Shown here in pieces: positions 1 to 7,958 of a stretch of 64,000 bases of DNA. The stretch spans positions 496,001 through 560,000 of the forward strand of contig NZ_PPHF01000074.1 in the NCBI RefSeq assembly GCF_002904335.1. Reading direction: 5' to 3'. The notes below the pieces were generated by a model. The model saw only the letters and a list, made by a program, of their open reading frames with translations, was not told the DNA's origin and searched no databases. The DNA comes from Amycolatopsis sp. CA-126428 (GTDB taxonomy: Bacteria; Actinomycetota; Actinomycetes; Mycobacteriales; Pseudonocardiaceae). The stretch's first letter is position 1; every line of letters begins with the position of its first letter. The position numbers were made by a program, and so were the translations under genes.

Positions 1-1
1 G

Positions 2-376
2 CCGGGCCGGCACCGGCTCGTCCCCGTCGAGTTCATCGACGACTCCGACTCGGGCGTGCGGAGCGCGGCCGACTTCCGGAAGGTGGAAATGCGGGTGGTC
101 CGGGAAGGGCTCCGGAAACTGCAAGCCGAGATCATCCCCGCCGTGCGCTCCGGAGCCGGGCTCGCGGAGATGCGTGAGCTCGATGCGCGCGCCGGACTCA
201 CCGGTGCGCCGGCGTCGTACGAGAGAACCTACGAAGCCTTCTTCGGTGACACCGCGGTGAAACTGAGCCGGGGCGCCGACGGGCGGTACACCGTGCGCAA
301 CGGCTACCACCGCATCTGGCTGGCCAAGCAGGCGGGCTTCGACACGTTGCCCGCGGACGTGGGGGAGGACCGGTGA
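2..376 (+). CDS. Hypothetical protein, C-terminal part (5' end outside window)
   Basis: The reading frame is open to the left edge of the window, so this is the C-terminal ~124 residues of a longer protein. A GTG at 56 is an internal possibility only. The chain has an alpha-helical charged middle and ends with NGYHRIWLAKQAGFDTLPAD, which resembles the 'NGxHRxxLAxxxGxxxxPA' element seen in ParB/sulfiredoxin-like nuclease-fold proteins; that resemblance is from memory and weak. It overlaps the next gene by 4 bp (GTGA), so the two are probably cotranscribed. I do not recognise the family. Confidence 0.6.
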   Translation, partial: PGRHRLVPVEFIDDSDSGVRSAADFRKVEMRVVREGLRKLQAEIIPAVRSGAGLAEMRELDARAGLTGAPASYERTYEAFFGDTAVKLSRGADGRYTVRNGYHRIWLAKQAGFDTLPADVGEDR

Positions 377-612
377 ACGTCCTGGCCGGGCTGATGACCG
401 CGGTGCAGCGGGACCACCAGGTGTTCCGGGCCGCGACCCGCTCGCTCATGGCGACCTGGCGCGACCCGCACGCCGAGCGCTTCGAACGCGAAGTCCTGGC
501 CGCGCTGGACCAGGACAGCGCCTCGACGCTGGATGCGCTGCATGAAGCGGAGAGCGAACTGGCCCGGGCCGAGCAGGCGCTGCGCGGGGCCGGGGAGTCC
601 CTGCTGCGCTGA
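373..612 (+). CDS. Small helical hypothetical protein (WXG100-sized)
   Basis: This 79-residue protein is translationally coupled to the upstream gene through a GTGA overlap. It is almost entirely predicted helix, with a heptad-like C-terminal half rich in Ala, Glu, Leu and Arg. It has no signal peptide or membrane segment. Its size and helical-hairpin look recall WXG100/ESX-type or small partner proteins, but the central Trp-x-Gly motif is absent. Pairing with the preceding gene suggests a two-protein unit, possibly a complex. Function unknown. Confidence 0.5.
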   Translation: MNVLAGLMTAVQRDHQVFRAATRSLMATWRDPHAERFEREVLAALDQDSASTLDALHEAESELARAEQALRGAGESLLR

Positions 613-625
613 CGGCGCCGGCCGG

Positions 626-1672
626 TCAGCGCAGGGTCGAGGCGCGGACCACCAGCTCCGGGGTGAACACGACCTTCCGGTGTTCATGACCGGCTTCGGT
701 CGCTTCCGCCAGCAGCAGCTCGACGGCCGTGCGGCCCAGGCGCCGCCGTGGCTGGCGGACCGAGGTCAGCGGGACCGCGGCCGCCGCGGCGAACTCGATG
801 TCGTCGTAGCCGACGATCGCCAGGTCGTCCGGGACGCTCATGCGCAGGTTCGCGCAGGTCTGCAGCAGGCCGAGGGCGACCAGGTCGTTGGCGCAGAACG
901 CGGCGGTCGGGCGGGCCGACGCCGGCCGCCCCGCCAGCCGCTCGCCCGCGCCGCGGCCGTCGGCCACCGTCAGCGCCGTCGTCGTCAGGTCGACGAGGTG
1001 GTCCGGGCCGAGCCCGGCGGCCGCCAGGGCCCGCAGGGCGCCGAGCCGGCGGTCGCGGACCTGGCCGACCGTCGTGTGGTTGCCGATGAAGGCGATCCGC
1101 TCGTGGCCCTGTTCGAGCAGGTGCCGCACGGCGATCTCGCCGCCGTAGACGTCGTCGACCGCGACCGAACAGTGCGTGGTGCCTTCCGGTGTGCGGTCGA
1201 CGACGACCACCGGCGTGCCGCGGCGGGCGATCTCGCCCAGCAGCGGGGCGTCCGGGTCGACCGGCGTGATGAGGACGCCCTGGACGCGCTGCTGTTCGAG
1301 GCGCCCGAGGTAGGCGGCCTCGCGCGAGGGCTGGTGCGCGCTGTTGCAGAGGAAGAGGGAAAGGCCGCCCTCCCCGGCGGCGTCCGCGGCGTCCTCCATG
1401 CCGGCCGCGACGTCGGTGAAGAACGGGTTGCTGCCGTCGAGCATGACGTAGGCCAGCACCCGGCTGCGCCCGGCCCGCAGCTGCCGCGCGGATTCGTTGC
1501 GCACGAAGCGGAGTTCGGCCATCGCGGCTTCGACCTTGGCGCGGGTCGCCGGGCTGACCCGATCGGGCCGGTTGAGCACGTTGGACACCGTGCCGAGGGA
1601 GACGCCGGCGACCGCCGCGACCTCCTTGATGCCCGCCGCGCGCGGCTCGGCACCCGGCTCCCTGACCACCAT
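626..1672 (-). CDS. LacI-family transcriptional regulator of the rhamnose operon
   Basis: A 348-residue LacI/GalR repressor. The N-terminus holds the helix-turn-helix IKEVAAVAGVSLGTVSNVLN and the hinge-type RPDRVSPATRAKVEAAM segment, followed by a periplasmic-binding-protein-like effector domain ending near DLAIVGYDDIEFA and VRQPRRRLG. I chose the ATG at 1672 because GAGGGGG lies about 6 nt upstream; the frame extends further but upstream codons run through the operator region. It is transcribed divergently from the sugar ABC transporter/rhamnose operon. LacI-like half-palindromes lie in the shared gap, so it is the likely repressor of the operon and of itself, with rhamnose or a derivative as presumed effector. 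Confidence 0.85.
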   Translation of the reverse strand: MVVREPGAEPRAAGIKEVAAVAGVSLGTVSNVLNRPDRVSPATRAKVEAAMAELRFVRNESARQLRAGRSRVLAYVMLDGSNPFFTDVAAGMEDAADAAGEGGLSLFLCNSAHQPSREAAYLGRLEQQRVQGVLITPVDPDAPLLGEIARRGTPVVVVDRTPEGTTHCSVAVDDVYGGEIAVRHLLEQGHERIAFIGNHTTVGQVRDRRLGALRALAAAGLGPDHLVDLTTTALTVADGRGAGERLAGRPASARPTAAFCANDLVALGLLQTCANLRMSVPDDLAIVGYDDIEFAAAAAVPLTSVRQPRRRLGRTAVELLLAEATEAGHEHRKVVFTPELVVRASTLR

Positions 1673-1695
1673 CCGTACCCCCTCTTCGTGCTGAC

Positions 1696-1710
1696 TGTTG
1701 AAACGTAACA
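1696..1710. promoter_or_regulatory. Putative LacI-type operator (regulator-proximal)
   Basis: TGTTGAAACGTAACA has TGTT/AACA arms and shares TGAAACG with the LacI-family consensus type TGAAACGTTTCA. It lies 24 bp upstream of the LacI start and would allow autoregulation. The assignment is inference from position and motif. Confidence 0.45.
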
Positions 1711-1764
1711 TCACCGCGAAGTACCCGGTGGAGAAAGCCGTTTGGCCACGGCTGAGCCGATGCA

Positions 1765-1794
1765 TTGACTTCTCGTTCCGCCGCATAGTAGCTT
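1765..1794 (+). promoter_or_regulatory. Putative sigma70-type promoter of the rhamnose operon
   Basis: TTGACT (1765-1770) and TAGCTT (1789-1794) are separated by 18 bp. Transcription would start near 1800, immediately before the operator at 1811-1822 and about 35 nt before the first start codon. Confidence 0.45.
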
Positions 1795-1810
1795 CACCGC
1801 ACCAGATTTG

Positions 1811-1822
1811 TGAAACCTTTCA
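1811..1822. promoter_or_regulatory. Putative LacI-type operator (operon-proximal)
   Basis: TGAAACCTTTCA is an inverted repeat with 5-bp arms (TGAAA/TTTCA). It sits just downstream of the predicted -10 element, a classical place for a repressor to block transcription of the operon. Confidence 0.55.
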
Positions 1823-1836
1823 ATCCGGAGGTCGCG

Positions 1837-3354
1837 ATGACGCGGCAGGACCCGGGCCGGGCCCCTCTGCTGGAGGTGCGCGGCGTGACGAAGTCGTTCG
1901 GAGCGGTCGCGGCCGTCGCCGGCGTGAGCTTCGGTTTGCACGCCGGAGAAGCCCACGCGCTGGTCGGGGAGAACGGCGCCGGCAAGTCCACGATCGTCAA
2001 GATGCTGGCCGGGGTGCACAAACCCGACGACGGCACGCTGCTGCTCGACGGCGAGGCGAGAGAATTCGGCTCGCCCGCCGACGCGAAGGCGGCCGGCATC
2101 GCGGTCATCTACCAGGAGCCCACGTTGTTCCCCGACCTCAGCGTCGCGGAGAACATCGTGATGGGCCGTCACCCGCGCAAGAGCCTCGGCCGGATCGACC
2201 GCGCGGCGATCCGCGCCGAGGCCGAGCGGCTCTTCGCCCGTCTCGGCGTCCGGATCGACCCCGCCCGGCCCGCCAGGGGGTTGTCGATCGCCGACCAGCA
2301 GATCGTCGAGATCGCCAAGGCGCTCAGCGCCGACGCCCGGGTGCTGGTGATGGACGAGCCGACCGCCGCGCTGACCCGGATCGAAGTCGAGCGGCTGTTC
2401 ACGGTCGCGCGGGCGCTGCGCCAGGAAGGCGCGGCGATCATGTTCATCTCCCACCGCTTCGAGGAGATCACCGAGCTGTGCCAGCGCGTGACGATCATGC
2501 GCGACGGCAAGCACGTCTCCACCGACGCGCTCGAGGACGTAACCGTAGACGAGATGGTGAAGCGCATGGTCGGCCGCGACCTCGACGCGCTGTTCCCCAA
2601 GCAGGACGTCGAACCCGGCGCGGTCGTGCTGGAGGTCGAGGGCCTCGCCCGGGAAGGCGTGTTCCGCGACATCTCCTTCTCCGTGCGCGCCGGGGAGATC
2701 GTCGCGTTCGCCGGGCTGGTCGGCTCCGGCCGCTCGGAGGTCGTCCAGGCCGTCTTCGGCGTCGACGAGCGGGACGCGGGAGTGGTGAAGGTGAGCGGCA
2801 AGAAGCTCAAGCCGCACTCGTCGCGGGCCGCGATGGCCGCCGGGATGGCTCTCGTCCCCGAGGACCGGCGCCAGCAGGGCCTGATCATGGACCTCTCGAT
2901 CGAGCGGAACGTGACGCTGCCGCGTTCGCGCGCGCTCGCGAAGTTCGGTTTCCTGACCGGCGCGAACGAGCGCCGGGAAGCCCGGCGCTGGACGGAACGG
3001 CTGCGCACGAAGTACCGCCGCCTCGGCGACCCCGTCGGCACGCTCTCGGGCGGCAACCAGCAGAAGGTCGTGCTGGCCAAGTGGCTGGCGATGGCGCCGA
3101 AGGTGCTGATCGTGGACGAGCCGACGCGCGGCATCGACGTCGGCACGAAGGCCGAGGTGCACCGGCTGATGTCGTCGCTGGCCGCCGAAGGCGTCGCGAT
3201 CGTCATGGTGTCCTCGGAGCTGCCGGAGGTGCTGGGCATGGCCGACCGCGTGCTGGTGATGCGGGAGGGCCGGATCGTGGCCGAGCTCCCGCGCGCCGAG
3301 GCGACCGAGGACTCGGTGATGTTCGCCGCGATGGGCCAGGGGGCCGCCGCATGA
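1837..3354 (+). CDS. rhaT: Sugar ABC transporter ATP-binding protein (rhamnose import)
   Basis: A 505-residue CUT2-type ATPase with two tandem nucleotide-binding domains, the size and layout of RbsA/RhaT (the rhizobial ABC RhaT, not the E. coli permease RhaT). Domain 1 has Walker A GENGAGKST (about residues 44-52) and Walker B LVMDEPTAAL, with a degenerate signature (LSIADQQ). Domain 2 has the intact signature LSGGNQQKVVLAKW and VDEPTRGIDVG but a degenerate Walker A, as is usual for this family. ATG at 1837 follows GGAGG. It overlaps the first permease gene by 4 bp (ATGA). It energises uptake of the sugar bound by the lipoprotein encoded three genes downstream; rhamnose as substrate is inferred from context. 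Confidence 0.85.
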   Translation: MTRQDPGRAPLLEVRGVTKSFGAVAAVAGVSFGLHAGEAHALVGENGAGKSTIVKMLAGVHKPDDGTLLLDGEAREFGSPADAKAAGIAVIYQEPTLFPDLSVAENIVMGRHPRKSLGRIDRAAIRAEAERLFARLGVRIDPARPARGLSIADQQIVEIAKALSADARVLVMDEPTAALTRIEVERLFTVARALRQEGAAIMFISHRFEEITELCQRVTIMRDGKHVSTDALEDVTVDEMVKRMVGRDLDALFPKQDVEPGAVVLEVEGLAREGVFRDISFSVRAGEIVAFAGLVGSGRSEVVQAVFGVDERDAGVVKVSGKKLKPHSSRAAMAAGMALVPEDRRQQGLIMDLSIERNVTLPRSRALAKFGFLTGANERREARRWTERLRTKYRRLGDPVGTLSGGNQQKVVLAKWLAMAPKVLIVDEPTRGIDVGTKAEVHRLMSSLAAEGVAIVMVSSELPEVLGMADRVLVMREGRIVAELPRAEATEDSVMFAAMGQGAAA

Positions 3355-4391
3355 CCGTGACCGAGAAGGCCCGCGTGACGAAGGAACCGGCCGTCCACAC
3401 GCGACGGTCGTGGACCGCGAACGTGCTGAAGGCCCGTGAATCCGGCATCGCGGGAGCCCTGATCGTCCTGGTCGCGTTCACCGCGACGCAGAACTCCCGG
3501 TTCCTGTCCGGGCAGAGCATCCGCGACATCCTGCTGGGCACGGCGATCCTGGCCGTGCTCGCCGTCGGGCAGGCGATCGTGATGATCACCCGCAACATCG
3601 ACCTCTCGGTCGGTTCGGTGCTCGGCCTTTCGGCGTTTGCCGTGGGCACGCTGATGAAGGACCACCCGGGCCTGCCGGTGCTCGCCGCCATCCTGGTGGG
3701 GCTCGTCGTCGGCGCGGTCTGCGGGCTGCTCAACGGCGTCCTGGTGCGCTTCGGCCAGGTGCCCGCGCTGGTCGTCACCCTCGGCACGCTCTACGCCTAC
3801 CGCGGCGTCAGCTACTTCTGGGCCGGCGGCCAGCAGATCAACGCCGACAAGCTGCCGGCGTCCTTCCTGGACTTCGGCACCGCATCGCTGCTCGGTGTGC
3901 CGTGGCTGGTCCTCATCGCGGTGCTGGTCCTGGTCGCCGCCGGGATCGTGCTGCGCAGCTACCGCGCCGGGCGCGAGCTGTACGCGATGGGGTCGAGTCC
4001 GCAGGCCGCGCAGCTGGCCGGCATCCGGGTCGGCCGCAACACCATCGCCGCGTTCCTGGTGAGCGGCGCCCTCGCGGGCCTGGCCGGTGTCCTGTTCGCC
4101 GCCCGGTTCGGCACGGTGGACGCGGCCGCCGGGACCGGCTACGAGCTCAACGTCGTCGCCGCGGCCGTCGTCGGCGGGGTGGCGGTGTTCGGCGGCAGCG
4201 GTTCGGTCTGGGGCGCGGGCCTCGGCGCGCTGCTGCTGACCGTCATCGGCAGCGCCCTGGCCGTGCTCGACATCAACCAGTTCTGGCAGCAGGCGATCGT
4301 CGGCGCGCTGATCCTGCTCGCCATCGGCGCCGACCGGCTCGTCGCGGTGCGCGTCGCCAAGGCACTGAAGAAGCGGGATTCCCATGTCTGA
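3351..4391 (+). CDS. rhaP: Sugar ABC transporter permease 1
   Basis: A 346-residue RbsC-like CUT2 permease with roughly ten hydrophobic segments after a ~40-residue cytoplasmic N-terminus. It contains the family signature region ITRNIDLSVGSVLGLSAFAV and the coupling region YAMGSSPQAAQLAGIRV. The start overlaps the ATPase stop (ATGA) and the end overlaps the next permease by 8 bp, so stoichiometric translation is likely. It forms the membrane channel with the second permease. The rhaP name follows the rhizobial rhamnose system and rests on context. Confidence 0.8.
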   Translation: MTVTEKARVTKEPAVHTRRSWTANVLKARESGIAGALIVLVAFTATQNSRFLSGQSIRDILLGTAILAVLAVGQAIVMITRNIDLSVGSVLGLSAFAVGTLMKDHPGLPVLAAILVGLVVGAVCGLLNGVLVRFGQVPALVVTLGTLYAYRGVSYFWAGGQQINADKLPASFLDFGTASLLGVPWLVLIAVLVLVAAGIVLRSYRAGRELYAMGSSPQAAQLAGIRVGRNTIAAFLVSGALAGLAGVLFAARFGTVDAAAGTGYELNVVAAAVVGGVAVFGGSGSVWGAGLGALLLTVIGSALAVLDINQFWQQAIVGALILLAIGADRLVAVRVAKALKKRDSHV

Positions 4392-5382
4392 CCACGGAAA
4401 CCGGCTCGGCCGGCTGCTCAGCTGGGACGCCGCCGTCGTGCTCGTGACGGTCGTGGTCCTGATCGTCGCCTCCGGCGCCGTCGAAAACTTCGGCACCAGC
4501 CGCAACTTCACCTTCCTGCTGCTCGACCTGCTCCCGATCGCGCTGGTCGCGCTGCCGATGACCTTCATCATCGTCACCGGCGAGATCGACCTGTCGGTGG
4601 CGAGCACGCTCGGCCTCACTTCGGCGGTGATGGGCTCGCTGTGGAACGCCGGCTTAACGATCGAGGCGATCATCCCGCTCTGCATCGTGCTCGGCGCGGT
4701 CCTCGGCGCGCTGAACGGCTTCTTCGTCACCGTGCTGAAGCTGCCGTCCCTCGCCGTCACGATCGGCACGCTCGCCCTTTATCGCGGCCTGGCCTTCGTG
4801 GTGCTGGGCGACAGCGCGGTCGCCGACTTCCCGCGGGCTTACACGAGCTGGGTCACCGGGACCATCGGCGACGGCCCGATCCCGAACGTCCTGGTCCCGC
4901 TGATCGTCGCCGCGCTGGTCTTCGGCGTCGTGTTGCACGCGACCCCGATCGGCCGCGGAGTGTTCGCCGCGGGCGCGGGGGAGCAGGCGGCCCGGTTCGC
5001 CGGCATCCGCACCGGGCGGCTCAAGTTCTGGCTGTACGTCGTGAGCGGCGCGGTCGCGGGCCTGGCCGGGGTGCTGTGGACGCTGCGGTACTCCAGCGCC
5101 CGAGCCGACAACGGCTTCGGCCTCGAGCTGGCCGTCGTGGCCGCCGTCCTGCTCGGCGGCGTGTCCATCTTCGGCGGCAAGGGCACGCTGCCCGGCGTGC
5201 TCGCCGGGGTGGTTCTGCTGGCTTCGCTGCAGAACGCGCTGCGCCTGCAGGACGTGTCCAACGAGGCACTCAACATCGTGACCGGCGTGCTCCTGATCGT
5301 GTCGGTCCTGCTCCCCAACATCGTGACTTCGGCCCGCACGGCAGTGCGACGCCGTAGGCAAGCGGTAACTCCGGAAAGGTGA
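4384..5382 (+). CDS. rhaQ: Sugar ABC transporter permease 2
   Basis: A 332-residue RbsC-like permease related to the preceding one, with the matching motif VTGEIDLSVASTLGLTSAVM and the late GGVSIFGGKGTLPG segment. About nine or ten membrane segments are visible. It begins inside the upstream permease gene (8-bp overlap) and runs up to the binding-protein gene. Two non-identical permeases, as in RhaP/RhaQ, suggest a heterodimeric channel. Confidence 0.8.
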   Translation: MSDHGNRLGRLLSWDAAVVLVTVVVLIVASGAVENFGTSRNFTFLLLDLLPIALVALPMTFIIVTGEIDLSVASTLGLTSAVMGSLWNAGLTIEAIIPLCIVLGAVLGALNGFFVTVLKLPSLAVTIGTLALYRGLAFVVLGDSAVADFPRAYTSWVTGTIGDGPIPNVLVPLIVAALVFGVVLHATPIGRGVFAAGAGEQAARFAGIRTGRLKFWLYVVSGAVAGLAGVLWTLRYSSARADNGFGLELAVVAAVLLGGVSIFGGKGTLPGVLAGVVLLASLQNALRLQDVSNEALNIVTGVLLIVSVLLPNIVTSARTAVRRRRQAVTPER

Positions 5383-5387
5383 CGAAG

Positions 5388-6449
5388 ATGTCCCGACGGT
5401 TCCTCACCGGCGCAGTGGCGGCCGGGCTGGTGCTGGTCCTGGCCGCGTGCAGCGGTACGACCAAGAACGACAACGCCGGCTCCGGCGGGCAGCAGTCCAC
5501 CGCCGCGGCGAACCCGAACGCCGCGGCGAAGGAGGGCGTCAAGATGGCGTTCCTGCCCAAGCAGCTCAACAACCCCTACAGCGACATCGAGGTCAGCGGC
5601 GGCAAGGCGGCCCTCGGTGAGCTGAAGGGCGAGTACAAGCTGGTCGGGCCGAACGACGCCAGCGCGTCGTCGCAGGTCAGCTACATCAACACGCTGATCC
5701 AGCAGCAGCAGGACGTCATCGGCATCGCCGCGAACGACCCGAACGCCGTGTGCCCGTCGCTGAACCAGGCCCGTGGCGCCGGCATCAAGGTCGTCGCGTT
5801 CGACTCCGACGCGGCCAAGGACTGCCGCGACGTCTTCATCAACCAGGCCACCACCCAGGGCATCGGCGAGGCGCTGGCCAAGCAGGCCAAGGACCTCTCC
5901 GGCGGCTCGGGCGAGATCGCGGTGCTGTCCGCGACGCCGAACGCCACCAACCAGAACGCCTGGATCGACGTCCTGAAGAAGGAACTGGCCAAGCCGGAGT
6001 ACGCGAACCTGAAGCTGGACAAGATCGCCTACGGCAACGATGACGACCAGAAGTCGTTCCAGGAGGCCCAGGGCCTGCTGCAGTCGTTCCCGAACCTCAA
6101 GGTGATCGTCTCGCCGACCACCGTGGGCATCGCGGCCGCCGCGCGGTACGTCAGCTCGTCGAGCTACAAGGGCAAGGTCGCGGTGACCGGCCTCGGCACG
6201 CCGAACCAGATGCGCGCGTTCGTCAAGGACGGCACGGTCAAGCAGTTCGCGCTGTGGAACCCGGCCGACATCGGCTACCTCGCCGCGTACGCGGGTGTCG
6301 CGCTCAAGTCGGGTCAGATCACCGGCAAGCAGGGTGAGAAGTTCAAGGCGGGCAAGCTCGGCGACTACACGATCGGCGAGAACGGCGAGATCGTCCTCGG
6401 CCCGCCGACGACGTTCGACGCGAACAACATCGACAAGTTCAACTTCTGA
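5388..6449 (+). CDS. rhaS: Rhamnose-type sugar-binding lipoprotein
   Basis: A 353-residue periplasmic-binding-protein-1-like protein. A lipoprotein signal peptide ends at LAAC (Cys21 as lipid anchor), followed by a Gly/Ser/Asn-rich linker. The mature domain starts near VKMAFLPKQLNNPY, typical of RhaS/RbsB-type binders. ATG at 5388 has GGAAAGG about 8 nt upstream; a GTG at 5379 overlapping the previous stop is possible but less likely. It captures the sugar outside the membrane and delivers it to the permease pair. The stop overlaps the mutarotase start (TGATG). Confidence 0.85.
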   Translation: MSRRFLTGAVAAGLVLVLAACSGTTKNDNAGSGGQQSTAAANPNAAAKEGVKMAFLPKQLNNPYSDIEVSGGKAALGELKGEYKLVGPNDASASSQVSYINTLIQQQQDVIGIAANDPNAVCPSLNQARGAGIKVVAFDSDAAKDCRDVFINQATTQGIGEALAKQAKDLSGGSGEIAVLSATPNATNQNAWIDVLKKELAKPEYANLKLDKIAYGNDDDQKSFQEAQGLLQSFPNLKVIVSPTTVGIAAAARYVSSSSYKGKVAVTGLGTPNQMRAFVKDGTVKQFALWNPADIGYLAAYAGVALKSGQITGKQGEKFKAGKLGDYTIGENGEIVLGPPTTFDANNIDKFNF

Positions 6450-6784
6450 TGCCTCGGTACTGCTTCTGCCTCCAGGTCGAGCCCGACCGGAAAGCCGAGT
6501 ACGCCGAACGGCACCGGGCGGTGTGGCCCGAAATGCGGCAGGCCCTGCACGACACCGGCTGGCGCAACTATTCGCTGTTCCTCCGCGACGACGGCCTGCT
6601 GATCGGGTACGTCGAGGCGGACGACCTCGAAGCCGCCCAGGCCGCCATGGCGGAGACCGACGTCAACACCCGCTGGCAGGCGGAAATGGCGGAGTTCTTC
6701 ACCGGGCTCGACGGCGGCCCGCCGGATGAAGGGTTCCAGTTGCTCGACGAGGTCTTCCACCTCGACGTCCGGGAAGGACAGTGA
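6449..6784 (+). CDS. rhaM: L-rhamnose mutarotase
   Basis: A 111-residue RhaM/RhaU protein that interconverts alpha and beta anomers of L-rhamnose. It matches the family in length and in conserved positions: Tyr18, His22 (the catalytic His in E. coli RhaM), WPEM and LFLRDDGLLIGYVE. This gene is the strongest single marker that the operon handles rhamnose. The start overlaps the rhaS stop by one base. An alternative reading as a generic DUF718 protein would be the same family. Confidence 0.92.
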   Translation: MPRYCFCLQVEPDRKAEYAERHRAVWPEMRQALHDTGWRNYSLFLRDDGLLIGYVEADDLEAAQAAMAETDVNTRWQAEMAEFFTGLDGGPPDEGFQLLDEVFHLDVREGQ

Positions 6785-6789
6785 TCGCC

Positions 6790-7956
6790 ATGGGTGATCG
6801 GACCGCGGTCAAAGCGGCTTTGCGGGCCCAGCGCATCGAAACACCGTCGTGGGCGTACGCGAATTCGGGCACCCGGTTCAAGGTGTTCCCGCAGCCCGGT
6901 GTCCCGCGGACGCCGGAGGAGAAGATCGCCGACGCGGCGACCGTGCACCGGTTCACCGGGGTCGCGCCGAGCGTGGCGCTGCACATCCCGTGGGACAAGG
7001 TCGGCGACTACACCGCCTTGACCGCGTACGCGCGGGATCTCGGTGTCGAGATCGGCGCGATCAACACCAACGTCTTCCAGGACGAGGACTACAAGCTCGG
7101 CTCGGTGACCAACCCCGACCCGGGCATCCGCCGCAAGGCGACCGACCACCTCCTGGAAGCCATCGACATCATGGACGCGACGGGCTCGCGCGATCTGAAG
7201 CTGTGGTTCTCCGACGGCATCAACTACCCCGGCCAGGACGACATCCGGGACCGGCAGGACAGGCTGGCGGCGGCGCTTCGCGAGACGTACGAGCGGCTCG
7301 GGGACCACCAGCGGATGCTGCTGGAGTACAAGCTGTTCGAGCCGGCCTTCTACGCCACCGACGTCCCGGACTGGGGCACGTCCTACGCCCACTGCATCGA
7401 GCTGGGGGAGCGGGCGACGGTGTGCATCGACACCGGTCACCACGCGCCCGGGACGAACATCGAGTTCATCGTCGCGTTCCTGCTGCGGGCCGGGAAGCTC
7501 GGCGCGTTCGACTTCAACTCCCGGTTCTACGCCGACGACGACCTGATGGTCGGGGCGGCGGACCCGTTCCAGCTGTTCCGGATCATGTACGAGATCGTGC
7601 GGGCGGACGCGTTGGACCCGGCGTACGGGATCGCGTTCATGCTCGACCAGTGCCACAACATCGAGGCGAAGATCCCGGCGATCATCCGCTCGGTGATGAA
7701 CGTCCAAGAGGCCACGGCCAAGGCGCTGCTGGTGGATCGCCCGGCGTTGCGGGCCGCGCAGCAGTCGGGCGACGTGCTCGCCGCGAACGCGGTGCTGATG
7801 GACGCCTACAACACCGACGTCCGGCCGCTGCTGGCCGAACTGCGCGAGGACGCCGGGCTCGACCCGGACCCGGTCGCGGCGTATGCCCGCAGCGGGTACC
7901 AGGAGAAGATCGTGGCCGAGCGGGCCGGCGGCACGCAGGCCGGATGGGGAGCATGA
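6790..7956 (+). CDS. rhaI: L-rhamnose isomerase
   Basis: A 388-residue TIM-barrel isomerase of the actinobacterial/rhizobial RhaI type (Pseudomonas stutzeri-like), not the E. coli RhaA type. It converts L-rhamnose to L-rhamnulose. Metal-binding-type residues are visible in LEYKLFEPAF (Glu), VCIDTGHHAPG (Asp/His) and FDFNSRFYADDDL (Asp). ATG at 6790 is preferred because GGAAGGA lies about 11 nt upstream, whereas the overlapping GTG at 6781 is only 2 nt from it. It follows the mutarotase and precedes the aldolase, in metabolic order. Confidence 0.88.
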   Translation: MGDRTAVKAALRAQRIETPSWAYANSGTRFKVFPQPGVPRTPEEKIADAATVHRFTGVAPSVALHIPWDKVGDYTALTAYARDLGVEIGAINTNVFQDEDYKLGSVTNPDPGIRRKATDHLLEAIDIMDATGSRDLKLWFSDGINYPGQDDIRDRQDRLAAALRETYERLGDHQRMLLEYKLFEPAFYATDVPDWGTSYAHCIELGERATVCIDTGHHAPGTNIEFIVAFLLRAGKLGAFDFNSRFYADDDLMVGAADPFQLFRIMYEIVRADALDPAYGIAFMLDQCHNIEAKIPAIIRSVMNVQEATAKALLVDRPALRAAQQSGDVLAANAVLMDAYNTDVRPLLAELREDAGLDPDPVAAYARSGYQEKIVAERAGGTQAGWGA

Positions 7957-7958
7957 GG

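Noticed and set aside
2169-4769. Long minus-strand open frames opposite the ABC transporter genes and elsewhere
   Set aside because: They mirror well-supported genes on the other strand, have Arg/Ser/Pro-rich translations and lack motifs; typical antisense shadows in high-GC DNA.
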